A DNA stretch of 64,000 bases from Bacteroidales bacterium (GTDB lineage Bacteria; Bacteroidota; Bacteroidia; Bacteroidales; JAFGUD01). Below are positions 1 through 10,700 of this stretch, one piece after another (the first letter of the stretch is position 1; each line of letters begins with the position of its first letter). The notes beneath the pieces were generated by a model. That model ran no database searches and had not been told where the DNA came from. It worked only from the letters and a program-made list of their open reading frames with translations. The position numbers and the translations under genes are program-made. The stretch spans positions 1 through 64,000 of the forward strand of contig JAFGUD010000528.1 of assembly GCA_016938685.1 (NCBI GenBank), written 5' to 3'.

Positions 1-250
1 GAATAACTCAAATTTGGATGTTTGAAAAACTCCAAATTTGCTAGTTATTCTTAATCGTCAGGATTATTTGTGAATAATCCGGGTTAATGTTTTTTTTGTT
101 GTCAAAGAAGAGGTTGGATTTGTCCTTGGGATTTTTCATTCAAGTAGAAATCCAAAAAACATGCTTGATAGATATAAAATAATTGATTAATCTCTAAATT
201 GTGCCAGTCGTTAGTGTGAGTGCAAAAAATATAAAGGTAGTTTACACTAT

Positions 251-288
251 TTGTCTCTTCAAATTCTTCGGAGTAGTACAAAGTTGGG
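251..288. repeat. partial, inverted copy of the dispersed palindromic repeat
   Basis: TTCTTCGGAGTAGTACAAAGTTGG matches the reverse complement of CCAACTTTGTTCTACTCCGAAGAA in copy A with one mismatch. Confidence 0.6.
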
Positions 289-314
289 TGTAATTTAAAA
301 GAAAACGCTATTCA

Positions 315-1109
315 TTAACAAAATCCCAATTTAGTATTCATTCTTACGTCTTTCAATTTATCATTTATAGGTTGAGGGTACTGAATATCAGTTAGAAACA
401 AACCGTTTGGTAATACAGAAACTCCGGCAGCCGATCGGTTTTGGGCTTCTATAATTGCCTTAAAATCTTCGATTGAAATTTTACTTTGTCCCACATCCAG
501 CATTGTGCCAACAATACTACGCACCATATTTCTTAAAAATCTGTCGGCTTTTATTTCAAAAACAAGAAAATTGCCGGTTTCTTTCCATTCAGCTTTAAAA
601 ATTACACAATTACTTGTTTTATTGTCGGAATGAAGTTTTTCAAAACTCTTGAAATTTTTGTAATCAAATAATATTTTGCACGCTTCGTTCATTTTTTCAA
701 CATTAAGTTTATGTGGAAAAAACAATGAAAAATCACTGTAAAAAGGTGTTTTTTGCTTTGCAATGAAATAATTATAAGTTCTGTAAAGAGCCTGAAAACG
801 ACTGTTGAAGTTGTTTTCAATTTCAAATATTTTGTAAATTACAATGTCTTTTGAAAGGTATCCGTTCAGGTTTTTAGTAAGTTTTTCAGTGTCTGTTATT
901 TCAAAATTAGAATCAAAATCAGCAATATAAAAAGTAGCATGAACGCCAGTGTCTGTTCTTCCGGCGCCTGTAATACAAATTTTTTGGCGTAAAATGACAC
1001 TCAAAGCAGTTTGTAAATCTTCCTGAATAGTTTTTGCATTCGGCTGAATTTGCCAACCATGAAAATTTTTGCCGTTATAAGCTAATGCAATTAAATATTT
1101 GTAAATCAT
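315..1109 (-). CDS. truA: tRNA pseudouridine synthase A
   Basis: 264 aa; YNGKNFHGWQIQPNAKTIQEDL and GAGRTDTGVHA (catalytic Asp) motifs, typical TruA C-terminus. Confidence 0.95.
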   Translation of the reverse strand: MIYKYLIALAYNGKNFHGWQIQPNAKTIQEDLQTALSVILRQKICITGAGRTDTGVHATFYIADFDSNFEITDTEKLTKNLNGYLSKDIVIYKIFEIENNFNSRFQALYRTYNYFIAKQKTPFYSDFSLFFPHKLNVEKMNEACKILFDYKNFKSFEKLHSDNKTSNCVIFKAEWKETGNFLVFEIKADRFLRNMVRSIVGTMLDVGQSKISIEDFKAIIEAQNRSAAGVSVLPNGLFLTDIQYPQPINDKLKDVRMNTKLGFC

Positions 1110-1113
1110 TGTA

Positions 1114-3282
1114 TTAAAATTTCACCGCTAAGATAATAATATCATCTGTTTGGCGAGCATTTTGTTTCCAGTTTTTCCAATTTTCAATCAAAATAATCTT
1201 TTGGTCGGTTAATGGAAGTACTTGGTTTTCAGATATTAACTCACGAAATTGTTTGATGCCGAATTTTTTAGATAAATCCATAGAAATCTGATCGTAAAAT
1301 CCATCACTAAAAATGTAAATTGTATCGTTGTTCTTTATTTCTAAGTAATTGTCGGTAAAAGGTTTTTCTTTTATGTATGCCGCAATTGGTTGTTTGTCGG
1401 CTTTAAGTTCCGTAAGATTATTATCTCTAAAATGGTAAAGAGGACGATAAGCTCCTGCGAAGTTAATTTCTTGTTTTTCTTCATCGTACATTACCATCGC
1501 AATGTCCATTCCGTCTTGAATAGTTCTTTGATCTGAGCTTTGTTTTAATACATTTTTAACAAGGTTTCTTACTTTATTCAGGGTTTCGGCAGCGGTAAGT
1601 TGTACGTCATCTCTAAGAACTTCTTTAAGTAAAGTCATGTTCAAGATACTCATAAGTGCTCCGGGAACTCCATGTCCGGTACAATCAGCAACAGCCAGAA
1701 TTGATTTTTTTTCAAATTTTTTAAAGAATAAAAAGTCGCCGCTGATAATATCTTTTGGCATATTTATAAGCATTGCATCAGAAAAAGTTTGTTTTAATTC
1801 GCTTATTTCAGGCAAAATGGCAGTCTGAATTCTCTTTGCGTAATTTATGCTTCCTTGAGTATCAATTTGGTATTTTTCTAATACAGTACGTTGATTTTCA
1901 ATTTCTTTATTTCGTTGATTTAAAACATCGTTTTGAGTTAATATTTCTTCTTTTTGTTGCATTATTTCCTGATTTTTGGAAAACAACATTTCAAAGTGTC
2001 TTTTACGTTGGCGCAAAATACTGAAAAGCATTATCAATAAACCTAAAAATAAACCTAATGCTATGGTAATGAATATGTTATAAAGTTTTTGGCGCTGAAT
2101 GATTAAATCTTGTTTAGCTTGTTTTTCTATTAAAATTTGATTCTCTTTTTCTTGTCTTTCCACATCAAATTCCGATTGGAGCGAAGCAATATTTTGTTGA
2201 GTTTCGGATTTTGCTATTGAATCGTTCAGATTTTTGTATTTCATCAAGTTCAAAAAAGCTCCTTCAAAATTATTGAGAGCAGAATCGCTCTTGTACATCC
2301 ATTTGTATGCTTGAGATTCAAATTCCAATGCTCCAATTTCATGTGAAACAACAATACAAGAATCGAGATATTCTTTGGCACGAACATAAAGGCCTTCTCC
2401 AAAATACAAACTAGCAAATGAAACATAAGATTGAGCAAGACCTCTACGGTTTTGAATTTGTTTGTTTAGTTGGATTGATTTGTTGTAATATTCTTTGGCT
2501 AAATCAAATTCATCGCTAAGTCCAAATAGTCTTGCCAAATTTGCACTGGTTTCAGCTAATTGTTCGGTAAAACCAATTTCTTCGGAATAACTTTCTGCAA
2601 TTTTTAAATACTTATACGCAGAATCTAAATCGTCATAATATTCAAGATATACTGAGCCAATATTGTTTGAAGAAAGAGCGATTCCATATTCACTTTTTAT
2701 TTCATTGTAAACAGTAAACGATTCCTCGTAAAATTCAAGAGCTTTTTCGTAATCTTCTAGTAGATAATAAACGCCTCCTATATTGTTGAGAGTTACGCCA
2801 ATATAAACTTTATTGCCAAGTTCTTCGGTATATCTGAGTGATTTAAGAAAGCAGTCGAGGCATTCATCGTAAATTGCTCTGTAACAGAACATATTTCCCA
2901 GTTCTCCCCAGGAGGCAGCAAGATAAAAAGTATCTTGTATTTCGGCAAATTCTTTAATAGCTTCTTCAAGATAATAAACAGCACTATCGTACTTATCGTA
3001 ATAATTTAACATCGAACCTTTGAAAAAGCTTGTAGCTGCAATTAAGTATGTGCTGCCGGTTTTTTGCGCAAGACTGTAGGCTTTATTTACGTACATCAAA
3101 TGTTCTTCGTCGCCGTTAAAATATTCTTTCGAAATTTCAAGATAAAGTTCAACTTTTGTGCTGTCGTTAGTTTCTTTTGCAATTAAATTTTTTAAACTAT
3201 CAATAGAGTCAGCAAAAATAAATTGATTTAAAGACAAAAGAAAAAGAAGGATAAAAAGTGGTTTTATTTTATATATATTCAT
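1114..3282 (-). CDS. TPR repeat sensor / SpoIIE-type PP2C serine phosphatase, membrane anchored
   Basis: signal peptide, multiple TPRs, TM segment (NIFITIALGLFLGLLIMLFSIL), coiled coil, ADCTGHGVPGALMS and QTDDIIILAVKF motifs. Confidence 0.9.
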   Translation of the reverse strand: MNIYKIKPLFILLFLLSLNQFIFADSIDSLKNLIAKETNDSTKVELYLEISKEYFNGDEEHLMYVNKAYSLAQKTGSTYLIAATSFFKGSMLNYYDKYDSAVYYLEEAIKEFAEIQDTFYLAASWGELGNMFCYRAIYDECLDCFLKSLRYTEELGNKVYIGVTLNNIGGVYYLLEDYEKALEFYEESFTVYNEIKSEYGIALSSNNIGSVYLEYYDDLDSAYKYLKIAESYSEEIGFTEQLAETSANLARLFGLSDEFDLAKEYYNKSIQLNKQIQNRRGLAQSYVSFASLYFGEGLYVRAKEYLDSCIVVSHEIGALEFESQAYKWMYKSDSALNNFEGAFLNLMKYKNLNDSIAKSETQQNIASLQSEFDVERQEKENQILIEKQAKQDLIIQRQKLYNIFITIALGLFLGLLIMLFSILRQRKRHFEMLFSKNQEIMQQKEEILTQNDVLNQRNKEIENQRTVLEKYQIDTQGSINYAKRIQTAILPEISELKQTFSDAMLINMPKDIISGDFLFFKKFEKKSILAVADCTGHGVPGALMSILNMTLLKEVLRDDVQLTAAETLNKVRNLVKNVLKQSSDQRTIQDGMDIAMVMYDEEKQEINFAGAYRPLYHFRDNNLTELKADKQPIAAYIKEKPFTDNYLEIKNNDTIYIFSDGFYDQISMDLSKKFGIKQFRELISENQVLPLTDQKIILIENWKNWKQNARQTDDIIILAVKF

Positions 3283-3370
3283 GAGTTTGTTGTCAGATTT
3301 TTAAACATTGTTGAAATAATGTCAAGTAAGTTTTATTCTATCAAATAACATTCCAATAGTGCTAGATAGA

Positions 3371-3400
3371 TTTGTTTCTCATGGAAATTTTGTAATTTTG
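3371..3400 (+). promoter_or_regulatory. Bacteroidota-type promoter for the 3417..4112 gene
   Basis: TTTG (3371-3374)-N18-TAATTTTG (3393-3400). Confidence 0.65.
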
Positions 3401-3416
3401 TTGAAAAATAATTCTC

Positions 3417-4112
3417 ATGAGTAAAATACCGGACATAAGCTGTGAAATCGAAAAAACTCAGTTTGACAAAAAAGCTCAAGGTGCTTTTGTTGATTATCTG
3501 AAAATTACTCAAAATGAAAAAAATGTAGAAATTATTCAGAAAAAGTTTGATCCTTATGAGCAAAAAGAGACAATTGAAGAATTATCAGGTAAAATAATTG
3601 CGTTTGACAAACATCAAAAATTTGCTAAAATAAAACAAAATGATGGTTCTTTTAGGTGGTTTGATTACGACAAAAAAACTTTTGACATGAGCAGATTGGA
3701 AAAGTTCTTTTATTTTAAAATAAATAATTTTAAGTACAATAATGCTACATTGAATACACTGATAAAGTTTATGAATATTGCCGTTTCAGTTGCTACAATC
3801 GAAGGTTTTGCTTTCTTTTTTATCGATTCTCCGGAGATAAAAGATAATCTTAAAATCCAAAATTCAAAAGTAGTAAAAGGTTATAGTGCTACTTCAAAAT
3901 ACTATAAATCAGAAGATTACAAAGAATTGAGAATGACGTTAAATGTACCGGCGACTACAATATTTGATGTGGAAATTGGAGTTAATTTTTTGGATTACGA
4001 TCAAGGATATGTTCGTTTATTGGGGCTTAATGAGATATCTAAGATAATTTTCGATAAAATTTTGCGATTTTTTATGCAAAATCATAATTTTACAGTAGTA
4101 AATAAGAAATAA
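3417..4112 (+). CDS. hypothetical protein, orphan; possible small OB/cold-shock-like segment
   Basis: 231 aa ORF with good promoter upstream and hairpin downstream; no family recognised with certainty. Confidence 0.75.
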   Translation: MSKIPDISCEIEKTQFDKKAQGAFVDYLKITQNEKNVEIIQKKFDPYEQKETIEELSGKIIAFDKHQKFAKIKQNDGSFRWFDYDKKTFDMSRLEKFFYFKINNFKYNNATLNTLIKFMNIAVSVATIEGFAFFFIDSPEIKDNLKIQNSKVVKGYSATSKYYKSEDYKELRMTLNVPATTIFDVEIGVNFLDYDQGYVRLLGLNEISKIIFDKILRFFMQNHNFTVVNKK

Positions 4113-4113
4113 A

Positions 4114-4147
4114 ATTGTAGCATCGAATTGTTTTTCGATGCTACAAT
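4114..4147. terminator. bidirectional terminator between convergent genes
   Basis: ATTGTAGCATCGAA-TTGTTT-TTCGATGCTACAAT, perfect 14-bp stem. Confidence 0.75.
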
Positions 4148-4155
4148 AGAAAAAT

Positions 4156-5061
4156 TTATTCTAAAATATCATCATCGCCACCTCGATCAGTTGAACCATT
4201 ACGTTTTTTAGCCCAATTAATATTACCAAATGCACCAACAAGAATTATTGGATCCTGAGTAAATTTTCCTCCGTTTTCCATTGAATAGTATTGTCTGCCT
4301 TCTACGTAAATGTTTAGATTATTAGTTTGAACAACAATTTTAGCACCAGGTCCCCAGTATTGTTTTCCTTTGTAGGAATTGCCCATTGCTGTTTCCATGC
4401 TACGTAAATATTGATCTGATTCATTTGTAAGCATAAAATTCATTTGCAAAGCAGCTCCAATCAAGAAATTTCCTAATACCGGAACATCTTTTTTAACATA
4501 AGAATATTGTGTTCCAAGATTTACATTAAAAACAGAAAAACGAAGAAAATCCTGTGAAAGAGTAGTATCCATAGTATTTGCAACATTGTAAGGAGTAAAA
4601 TACATTTCTCCAAAAAACATTACATGCTGTAACTGATCTTTTCCACCTCTGTAAAATTTTGAAAGATAGTTTTTGTGCCAACCTATATGTAAAACCGCGT
4701 CTTCTTGAAAAGGCATTTTATATACAGAAAAACTTTTTGCAGGCTGCTCAATAAGTTTGTTCCAGGTAAAAGGATCCCAGTCGATAATTATTGGATTGAT
4801 ATCAATAATAAACTGATGAAATGTTTGAGTTCCTCCATCGTTTACTTTGTAAAGAGCATTTACAATAAAACCGGATTGAGTTGTACTTGACAAGTTATCA
4901 ATTAGTCCGGCACCATTAGAGCCGTCAAGTGAAAAACCGCCATAAAGTGCTACGTTTATATCACGAGCTTCTACTAGTAAATCAACAGGTATAAAGTGCT
5001 GATTGTAACCAACTTTTGCTAAAAGCAAAATTCCTAAAAGTAAAGTAAGAATTTTTTTCAT
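4156..5061 (-). CDS. exported hypothetical protein, probable outer-membrane beta-barrel
   Basis: signal peptide MKKILTLLLGILLLAKVGYNQ and alternating aromatic beta-strand pattern. Confidence 0.6.
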   Translation of the reverse strand: MKKILTLLLGILLLAKVGYNQHFIPVDLLVEARDINVALYGGFSLDGSNGAGLIDNLSSTTQSGFIVNALYKVNDGGTQTFHQFIIDINPIIIDWDPFTWNKLIEQPAKSFSVYKMPFQEDAVLHIGWHKNYLSKFYRGGKDQLQHVMFFGEMYFTPYNVANTMDTTLSQDFLRFSVFNVNLGTQYSYVKKDVPVLGNFLIGAALQMNFMLTNESDQYLRSMETAMGNSYKGKQYWGPGAKIVVQTNNLNIYVEGRQYYSMENGGKFTQDPIILVGAFGNINWAKKRNGSTDRGGDDDILE

Positions 5062-5140
5062 AATTTTTTATTTAGTTGTTTTTGTTTTTATAAATGATTA
5101 TAAAATTTAATTTTCATGATTCAGACCACTGTATTCTCTC

Positions 5141-7630
5141 TTACGGATTTACTTTCCAGTTTTTCCATGTGTTTTGAATTGCCGGACTTACGTTTATTGT
5201 TGGCGATTGTTCTTTTAACCCATTTTGAGGATTAAGAGCAGTTGTTGTTACATCGTCGATTATTTTTGTTGCCAGTTCGCCATAACTAATATTTCCTTTA
5301 GTGTCTTTAAGATTTTTAAATAAAAAGTAAGTAAATAAACCGTGACGTTTTTCAAGGTATTCCTGCGAAATTTGTTTTTCAGAAGAAGCAGCAAAAACAA
5401 GCAGATTTCCGCCAATATTTGCGTCATTAGGAGTACGTTTTAGTCCGGTTTTTGCATTTATCAGCAATTGTCCGGTTTTACCACCGCCACTGAAACAAGC
5501 ATCTAAAAATACAATCACTTTTTTGTCGCCTTCAGGGTTTATTTGGGCATAAAAATCTGACAATTTTACTCCAAAATCGTTAATATAATCAGAAGTTACT
5601 CCAACCGGAACTATAAATGCTTCTCCTTCTTCGTTTTGTGTTCCGTGACCGCTGTAATAAACATAAAATTCGCCGTCAGATTTTGCTTTTATCAGTTTGG
5701 CAAAATTGTCTATATAAATCTTTATGTAAGTTGCATTTGCGTCTTCAATGTAATAAATATGATTGTTGTCGTCAGGTACACCAAGAATATTAATTGCATA
5801 TTGTTTAAAAATTTTAGCATCGTTGATAGAATATTTTATATCTACCATATCAGAACCGTGTTTGATATAATTAGAGTTTCCGATAATCAAAGCATAATGG
5901 TTAGAATAATTTTTGCCTGAATTTGGAATATTATTGTCAACATCAACATCAATATTATTGTTGTCTTGATTGTCATTACCATCTTCTTCGTGGTTTGGAC
6001 CAATAACGATAGGATCAAATTCATTTACGATAACCTGATCGTTAAAAATAACCGGTTTGCTTGCATCAAAGAAGTATGTTTTGCCATTTGCAGGGTTTTT
6101 TATTGTCATCTGATAAATTTCCAGCTTATCGTCTTGTGTTAAATTAAATTTTATTGATGAATACACCAGTTTTCCGAGATTTTTTTCAAAAATTTCAGCT
6201 TCTTCGATAGGAACGGGTAGATAAATGGAATTGTAGTAAGTAAGATTAAATCTAAAAATTTCGCTTTCGCTATCGTAATCAAGTGTGGTAGTTTTTACAT
6301 CATTTTGAAAAATAGGAATTCCTATTTGTCCAAAAAATTCATCCATTAGTTCATAAATTTTTTGTTGTCTTGTGCTTTCGTTTACTCGAATTTTATAATC
6401 TTCAATTTTTTCGTATTTACCTTTTGCCTCCCACAAAAAGATTGCGTTTTGCACATAAGAAGTTGCTCTATCTCGAACGGAAAAACGTAATTTAACAAGC
6501 CAAATGTCTTTTTTCCCTGCACCTTTTGATTCGGTATAGCCCAAAACAGCAAATCCGCCATCAAAAGTTTTGGTTATCGAAAAAGCTTTATCTTCGTACA
6601 TTCCGCCAAAAGTTTCGTCCCAAATAATATTTCCGTCTTTGTCAATGTCAATAATCCAGTAATCCCAGTCGCTGACTCCTTTTGATTTTGTGCTTCCTGC
6701 AATTATGTAGCTGTTTTCGTTATCTTGAATAATATTATAAGCATCATCATTTTGACTGCCGCCATAAGTTTTATCCCAAAGAATTTTTCCGGTTTCGTCA
6801 ATTTTAAGCACCCAAATATCAATCCAACCGGCGCCTTTTGATGATGTGTTAGCCAGCACTAAATAACCACCATCTTTTGTAGCTATAATATCTGAAGCTA
6901 TATCGGTTCCACCACCGCCATTATTTTGTTCCCAAACAACATCGCCTTTTGAGTTAATTTTAAAAATCCATACATCTTCAAAACCCATATCTTCAAAAGT
7001 TCTTCCTCCGGCAATAATAAATCCTTTGTCGGGAGTTTCGATTACACAGTTAATAATATTTTTGAAGTTATTTCCGTATTCTTTTTGCCATTGTTTATTT
7101 CCGTTTGCATCGGTTTTTACAATTGTTGCTTTGGAGTTAAAACTTTCGCCATAAGCTGAATTTCCAATTAAAAGATAACCACCGTCTGATGTTTCAATAA
7201 TATTAGTTGTATAATCTTCTTCTCGTCCATGAAATTGTTTTTGCCATTTTGAGCTGAAATTTCCATCAGTTTTAAATAAAAGAAAATTTTTACCTTCGGC
7301 TTCTGCCGAACTATTTATTCCGGTTGTAATAAAACCGTTGTCTTTAGATGGAAGCAATTTAATAAATAGAGGTTCGTAAATATTTTTGTAAATTTTTTCC
7401 GTTGTTATATTTCCTCTGTCATCAGTTTTCATCAACCAGAGGTAAGCTCCAAATCCTTTTGATTGAGAAGCAGAAATAGCAAATCCATGATTTGGCATTT
7501 CGATAATAGAGTAACCGATGTCGTTTTTCTTTTCTCCATAAGTTTTATCCCATTCTAGCTGAGGTTTTGTTTGTCCATTAAGAGAAAATATTGTGAATAA
7601 AAGAGCTAAAAGAGCTAATGTTTTTTTCAT
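5141..7630 (-). CDS. exported caspase-like (C14) protease with N-terminal beta-propeller-like WDKTYGG repeats
   Basis: signal peptide; about 6-7 repeats of WDKTYGG..D.A..I...DGGY..AG; caspase start YALIIGNSNY, His motif YYSGHG, Cys motif FLDACFSGGG. Confidence 0.88.
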   Translation of the reverse strand: MKKTLALLALLFTIFSLNGQTKPQLEWDKTYGEKKNDIGYSIIEMPNHGFAISASQSKGFGAYLWLMKTDDRGNITTEKIYKNIYEPLFIKLLPSKDNGFITTGINSSAEAEGKNFLLFKTDGNFSSKWQKQFHGREEDYTTNIIETSDGGYLLIGNSAYGESFNSKATIVKTDANGNKQWQKEYGNNFKNIINCVIETPDKGFIIAGGRTFEDMGFEDVWIFKINSKGDVVWEQNNGGGGTDIASDIIATKDGGYLVLANTSSKGAGWIDIWVLKIDETGKILWDKTYGGSQNDDAYNIIQDNENSYIIAGSTKSKGVSDWDYWIIDIDKDGNIIWDETFGGMYEDKAFSITKTFDGGFAVLGYTESKGAGKKDIWLVKLRFSVRDRATSYVQNAIFLWEAKGKYEKIEDYKIRVNESTRQQKIYELMDEFFGQIGIPIFQNDVKTTTLDYDSESEIFRFNLTYYNSIYLPVPIEEAEIFEKNLGKLVYSSIKFNLTQDDKLEIYQMTIKNPANGKTYFFDASKPVIFNDQVIVNEFDPIVIGPNHEEDGNDNQDNNNIDVDVDNNIPNSGKNYSNHYALIIGNSNYIKHGSDMVDIKYSINDAKIFKQYAINILGVPDDNNHIYYIEDANATYIKIYIDNFAKLIKAKSDGEFYVYYSGHGTQNEEGEAFIVPVGVTSDYINDFGVKLSDFYAQINPEGDKKVIVFLDACFSGGGKTGQLLINAKTGLKRTPNDANIGGNLLVFAASSEKQISQEYLEKRHGLFTYFLFKNLKDTKGNISYGELATKIIDDVTTTALNPQNGLKEQSPTINVSPAIQNTWKNWKVNP

Positions 7631-7651
7631 AATATATTGTTTTTTGTTTGT

Positions 7652-7700
7652 AGATTGAAGACTGAAGTCAGAAGACCGAAGTCAGAAGACTGCCGACTGT
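7652..7700. repeat. degenerate heptad repeat (GACTGAA family) between the two caspase genes
   Basis: GATTGAA GACTGAA GTCAGAA GACCGAA GTCAGAA GACTGCC GACTG. Confidence 0.8.
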
Positions 7701-7701
7701 A

Positions 7702-10700
7702 TTAAGGATTAATTTTCCAGTTTTTCCATTCGTTTTGTATTGACGGGTTTATTTTTATTGTTGGTGTTTGAGTTCTTAGGTTTTTAGAAGGAACCAATGT
7801 TTCGGACTTAACGTTGTTGATAACATCTTCTCCAATTTCGTTGAAAGTTTTATCTGAGTTCATATTTTGTAATTCTTTGAGTAAAAAATAAGTAAACAAT
7901 CCATGTTGTTTTTCAGGATATTCTTGTGAAATTTCAGTTCCTGTAGAAGCTGCAAAAACCAGAATATTTGTTGGCACAGCATTATTTTTAGATTGTCTTA
8001 ATCCAACCTTGGAATAAGGAACAAGAACTCCTGTTTTTCCGCCACCGCTAAAACAAGCATCTATAAAAATATAAGTTTTTTTGTCGGAGCCTGAATTTAA
8101 TTGTGCATAAAAATCGTCTAAGCTTAAAGCGTAATCTTCTACATATCTGGATTTTACATCAACCGGAAGAATATAAGAGTTTTTGGAAGAATCCAAAGTG
8201 CCGTGACCACTATAATAAACGAAAAATTCGCTTCCGGCAGGTTTTAATTTTATAAGTTCAGAAAAATTTTCAAGATATTCTTTTAATTCTAAGGCTTTTG
8301 CATCTTCAAGATAATATATATGTCTTTCGTCGTCCGGAATTCCAAGTGTATTTACGGCGTATTTTTTGAAAATTCGGGCATCATTTAACGAATAGCTTAT
8401 ATCAACAACGTCAGAACCATTTTTTTGATAATTTGCATTGCCGATTATAAGAGCATATCTATTGGCATATATTTTTGAAGATTTTGGAATATTTTGGTCA
8501 ACATCAACAATTTCATTGGGGATATTTTCGATAATAACATGTTCGTTTTCATTTTCGTTTGTGTTATCAACTTTATGAATAAAACCACTTTCTTCAAGTT
8601 CTTTGTTAATTGCAAATGATTTTATTTCGGTAAAACCGTACAAACCTGAATTATCCTTAGCTTTGATTGTGAATTTTAACTCACTGTCGGTAAATTCGCT
8701 GTTTACAAAATAACGATAAATAATTGTTACATATTTTCCGGCGTTAATTTCTGAAAAAATAGGATTTTGTCTTATTAATTGACCGTTTTCCATAACACCA
8801 AGAAACATGACACCAGATTGATTGTTGATTACATCAATGTTTATTTTTTCGGCGTTTCCTTGTCCAATATTCTGAACAATGAGTTTTAGTTCAAGTATTT
8901 CATTGATATCGATTTGGTTATTTGGATTTGCGGATTGGTTTTCGATAATTGCATACTGAGCCAAAATGAGGTCAGGTTTATTAAATGATTTGGTTGTAAA
9001 TTTAAGCTGTTTTCCTTGAATATTGACCATAAAATGCGGTTCAACAACATCAATTTTAATAGTAGCTTCGGTGTTTTTTAAAGACATTTGTCCCGTAACA
9101 TCAATTGTGACTGTTTTTTTGCCATTATTTGCAGGAATAATAGGGAAATTAACCACAGCAGGAAGAGTAATTCCAGAAGTAGTTGTTGATAAATTAACAT
9201 AAACATCGTTCGCATCTCCGGGACCTACATTTTCTATTGTAATACTTAATTTTGCTGTTTCTCCGGCATCTAATACGTTTTCAGAAAAACTAATATCTCC
9301 AATTTTCAGAATTGGTGGCATTACTACTTCAGTTACATTTTTGGGGAATTCAAAACTAATATCATAAAAAGAGTAAGAATTTCCTTCTGCTGGTTCAATT
9401 AGGTCTATATTTGTTGTCGTTTCCGGAATTTTATCAAAATAAAGCGTAAAATTTGAAGTATATTTATATGTTTTATCTTTACAAATAAGAATATTTTCTG
9501 CTTTTTGAAGGAAATATTTTTTGTTCGTTTTTTTATCAATAATGTATGTGTTGTTTTGAATACAAGAAGTGTTGTTACCTGTTTGATCAATGTTTACAAC
9601 TGTGTAGTTGTCATCATTTCCTAAGAAATTTATTTTTAGATTATCGGGATTTTTAGCAACATGTAGATATTCTGCTTCGGTTAATTTTCCGTGACTTTGA
9701 TTGTAGTTTTTATCGTAATTAACTGCAATAGAGTAGATTAATGCGTAATCGCCCTGGCCTTCGTCTTCTGTGTTCTGAATTGAGACTGTGTTTGGACCAT
9801 ATTGTATGTAATTTTCAATATCAAAACCATAAGAGTCAAGATTTTCGCTGTAAAAAGAAGATTTAGAATTCAATTGCCCCACAAAAACTTCTTTTTCGTT
9901 AACAAGAATTTTAAAATCGGTATAATCTGCATCACTGTCATAATTGTAATCTTTTCCAATAATGAAAAGTTTGCATTTATTTATATCGTAATAATCATCA
10001 AGTTTAAAGTTAAAAGTTTGTTTTGTGCCACTTGTGTAGTTCCTATTTACAATGAAATTATCATTTGTGTTTATGTTGAAAACATCTGAAACAGTAGCAA
10101 TATTGGTCGTTGTGGTGTTATTTGTGCTACTGCAAAAAGAGGAAATAACATATCCGTCGGTAACTTTTTCTTTGACCCAATCTACCGGAAATACATCATC
10201 TTTGTAATAAGTTTGGTTTAAGTTCAAACCACCTGACATAACAACTAACCATTTACCTTCGCCATAAGCAACATCGGTTACATCAAAGTCTTCTTCCCAT
10301 TTTTCTTTTATCCAATCAGCAGGAATATCAACGTTAGGATTAAAAGTTTGACCGATAATTCCAGTTCCTTTTGCCATAGAAAAAGCCCACATTCCGTCGC
10401 CATATTCAATATTTGTAATTCGATAGTTCAAATCCCAGTATTTTTGGATTTCGGTTTTCATATCTTCGTAATTAGACTTAGTACGCCAAATGTCATCTTC
10501 GTATCCAAGCCCTTTTGACATAATAATAAGCCATTCTCCTTCGCCAAAAGCAATATCTGTTATATAGAAACCTTTATCCCATTTTTCCTGAATTGTTTCT
10601 TTTGGAAAAATATTGTGTTTTATCCATGTTTGGTCAGTTATTTTACTGTTAGAACTAAAAGTTGTAATCCAGTAATAACCATTATATTCAATGTTTGAGA

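Noticed and set aside
1117-1200. WKNWK peptide in the SpoIIE phosphatase (LIENWKNWKQNARQTDD) similar to the caspase C-terminal WKNWK tag
   Set aside because: It precedes the usual QTDD motif in the PP2C domain, is not terminal, and the flanks do not match; judged coincidental.
1637-1828. Short ORFs (60-110 aa) antisense to, or out of frame with, larger genes throughout the track (e.g. 1637..1828, 5636..5920, 9802..10089, 15618..15908, 15918..16238, 54331..53795, 62802..63131)
   Set aside because: They lie inside well-supported genes on the other strand or frame, lack promoters and domain signatures, and have AT-codon-biased composition; treated as spurious.
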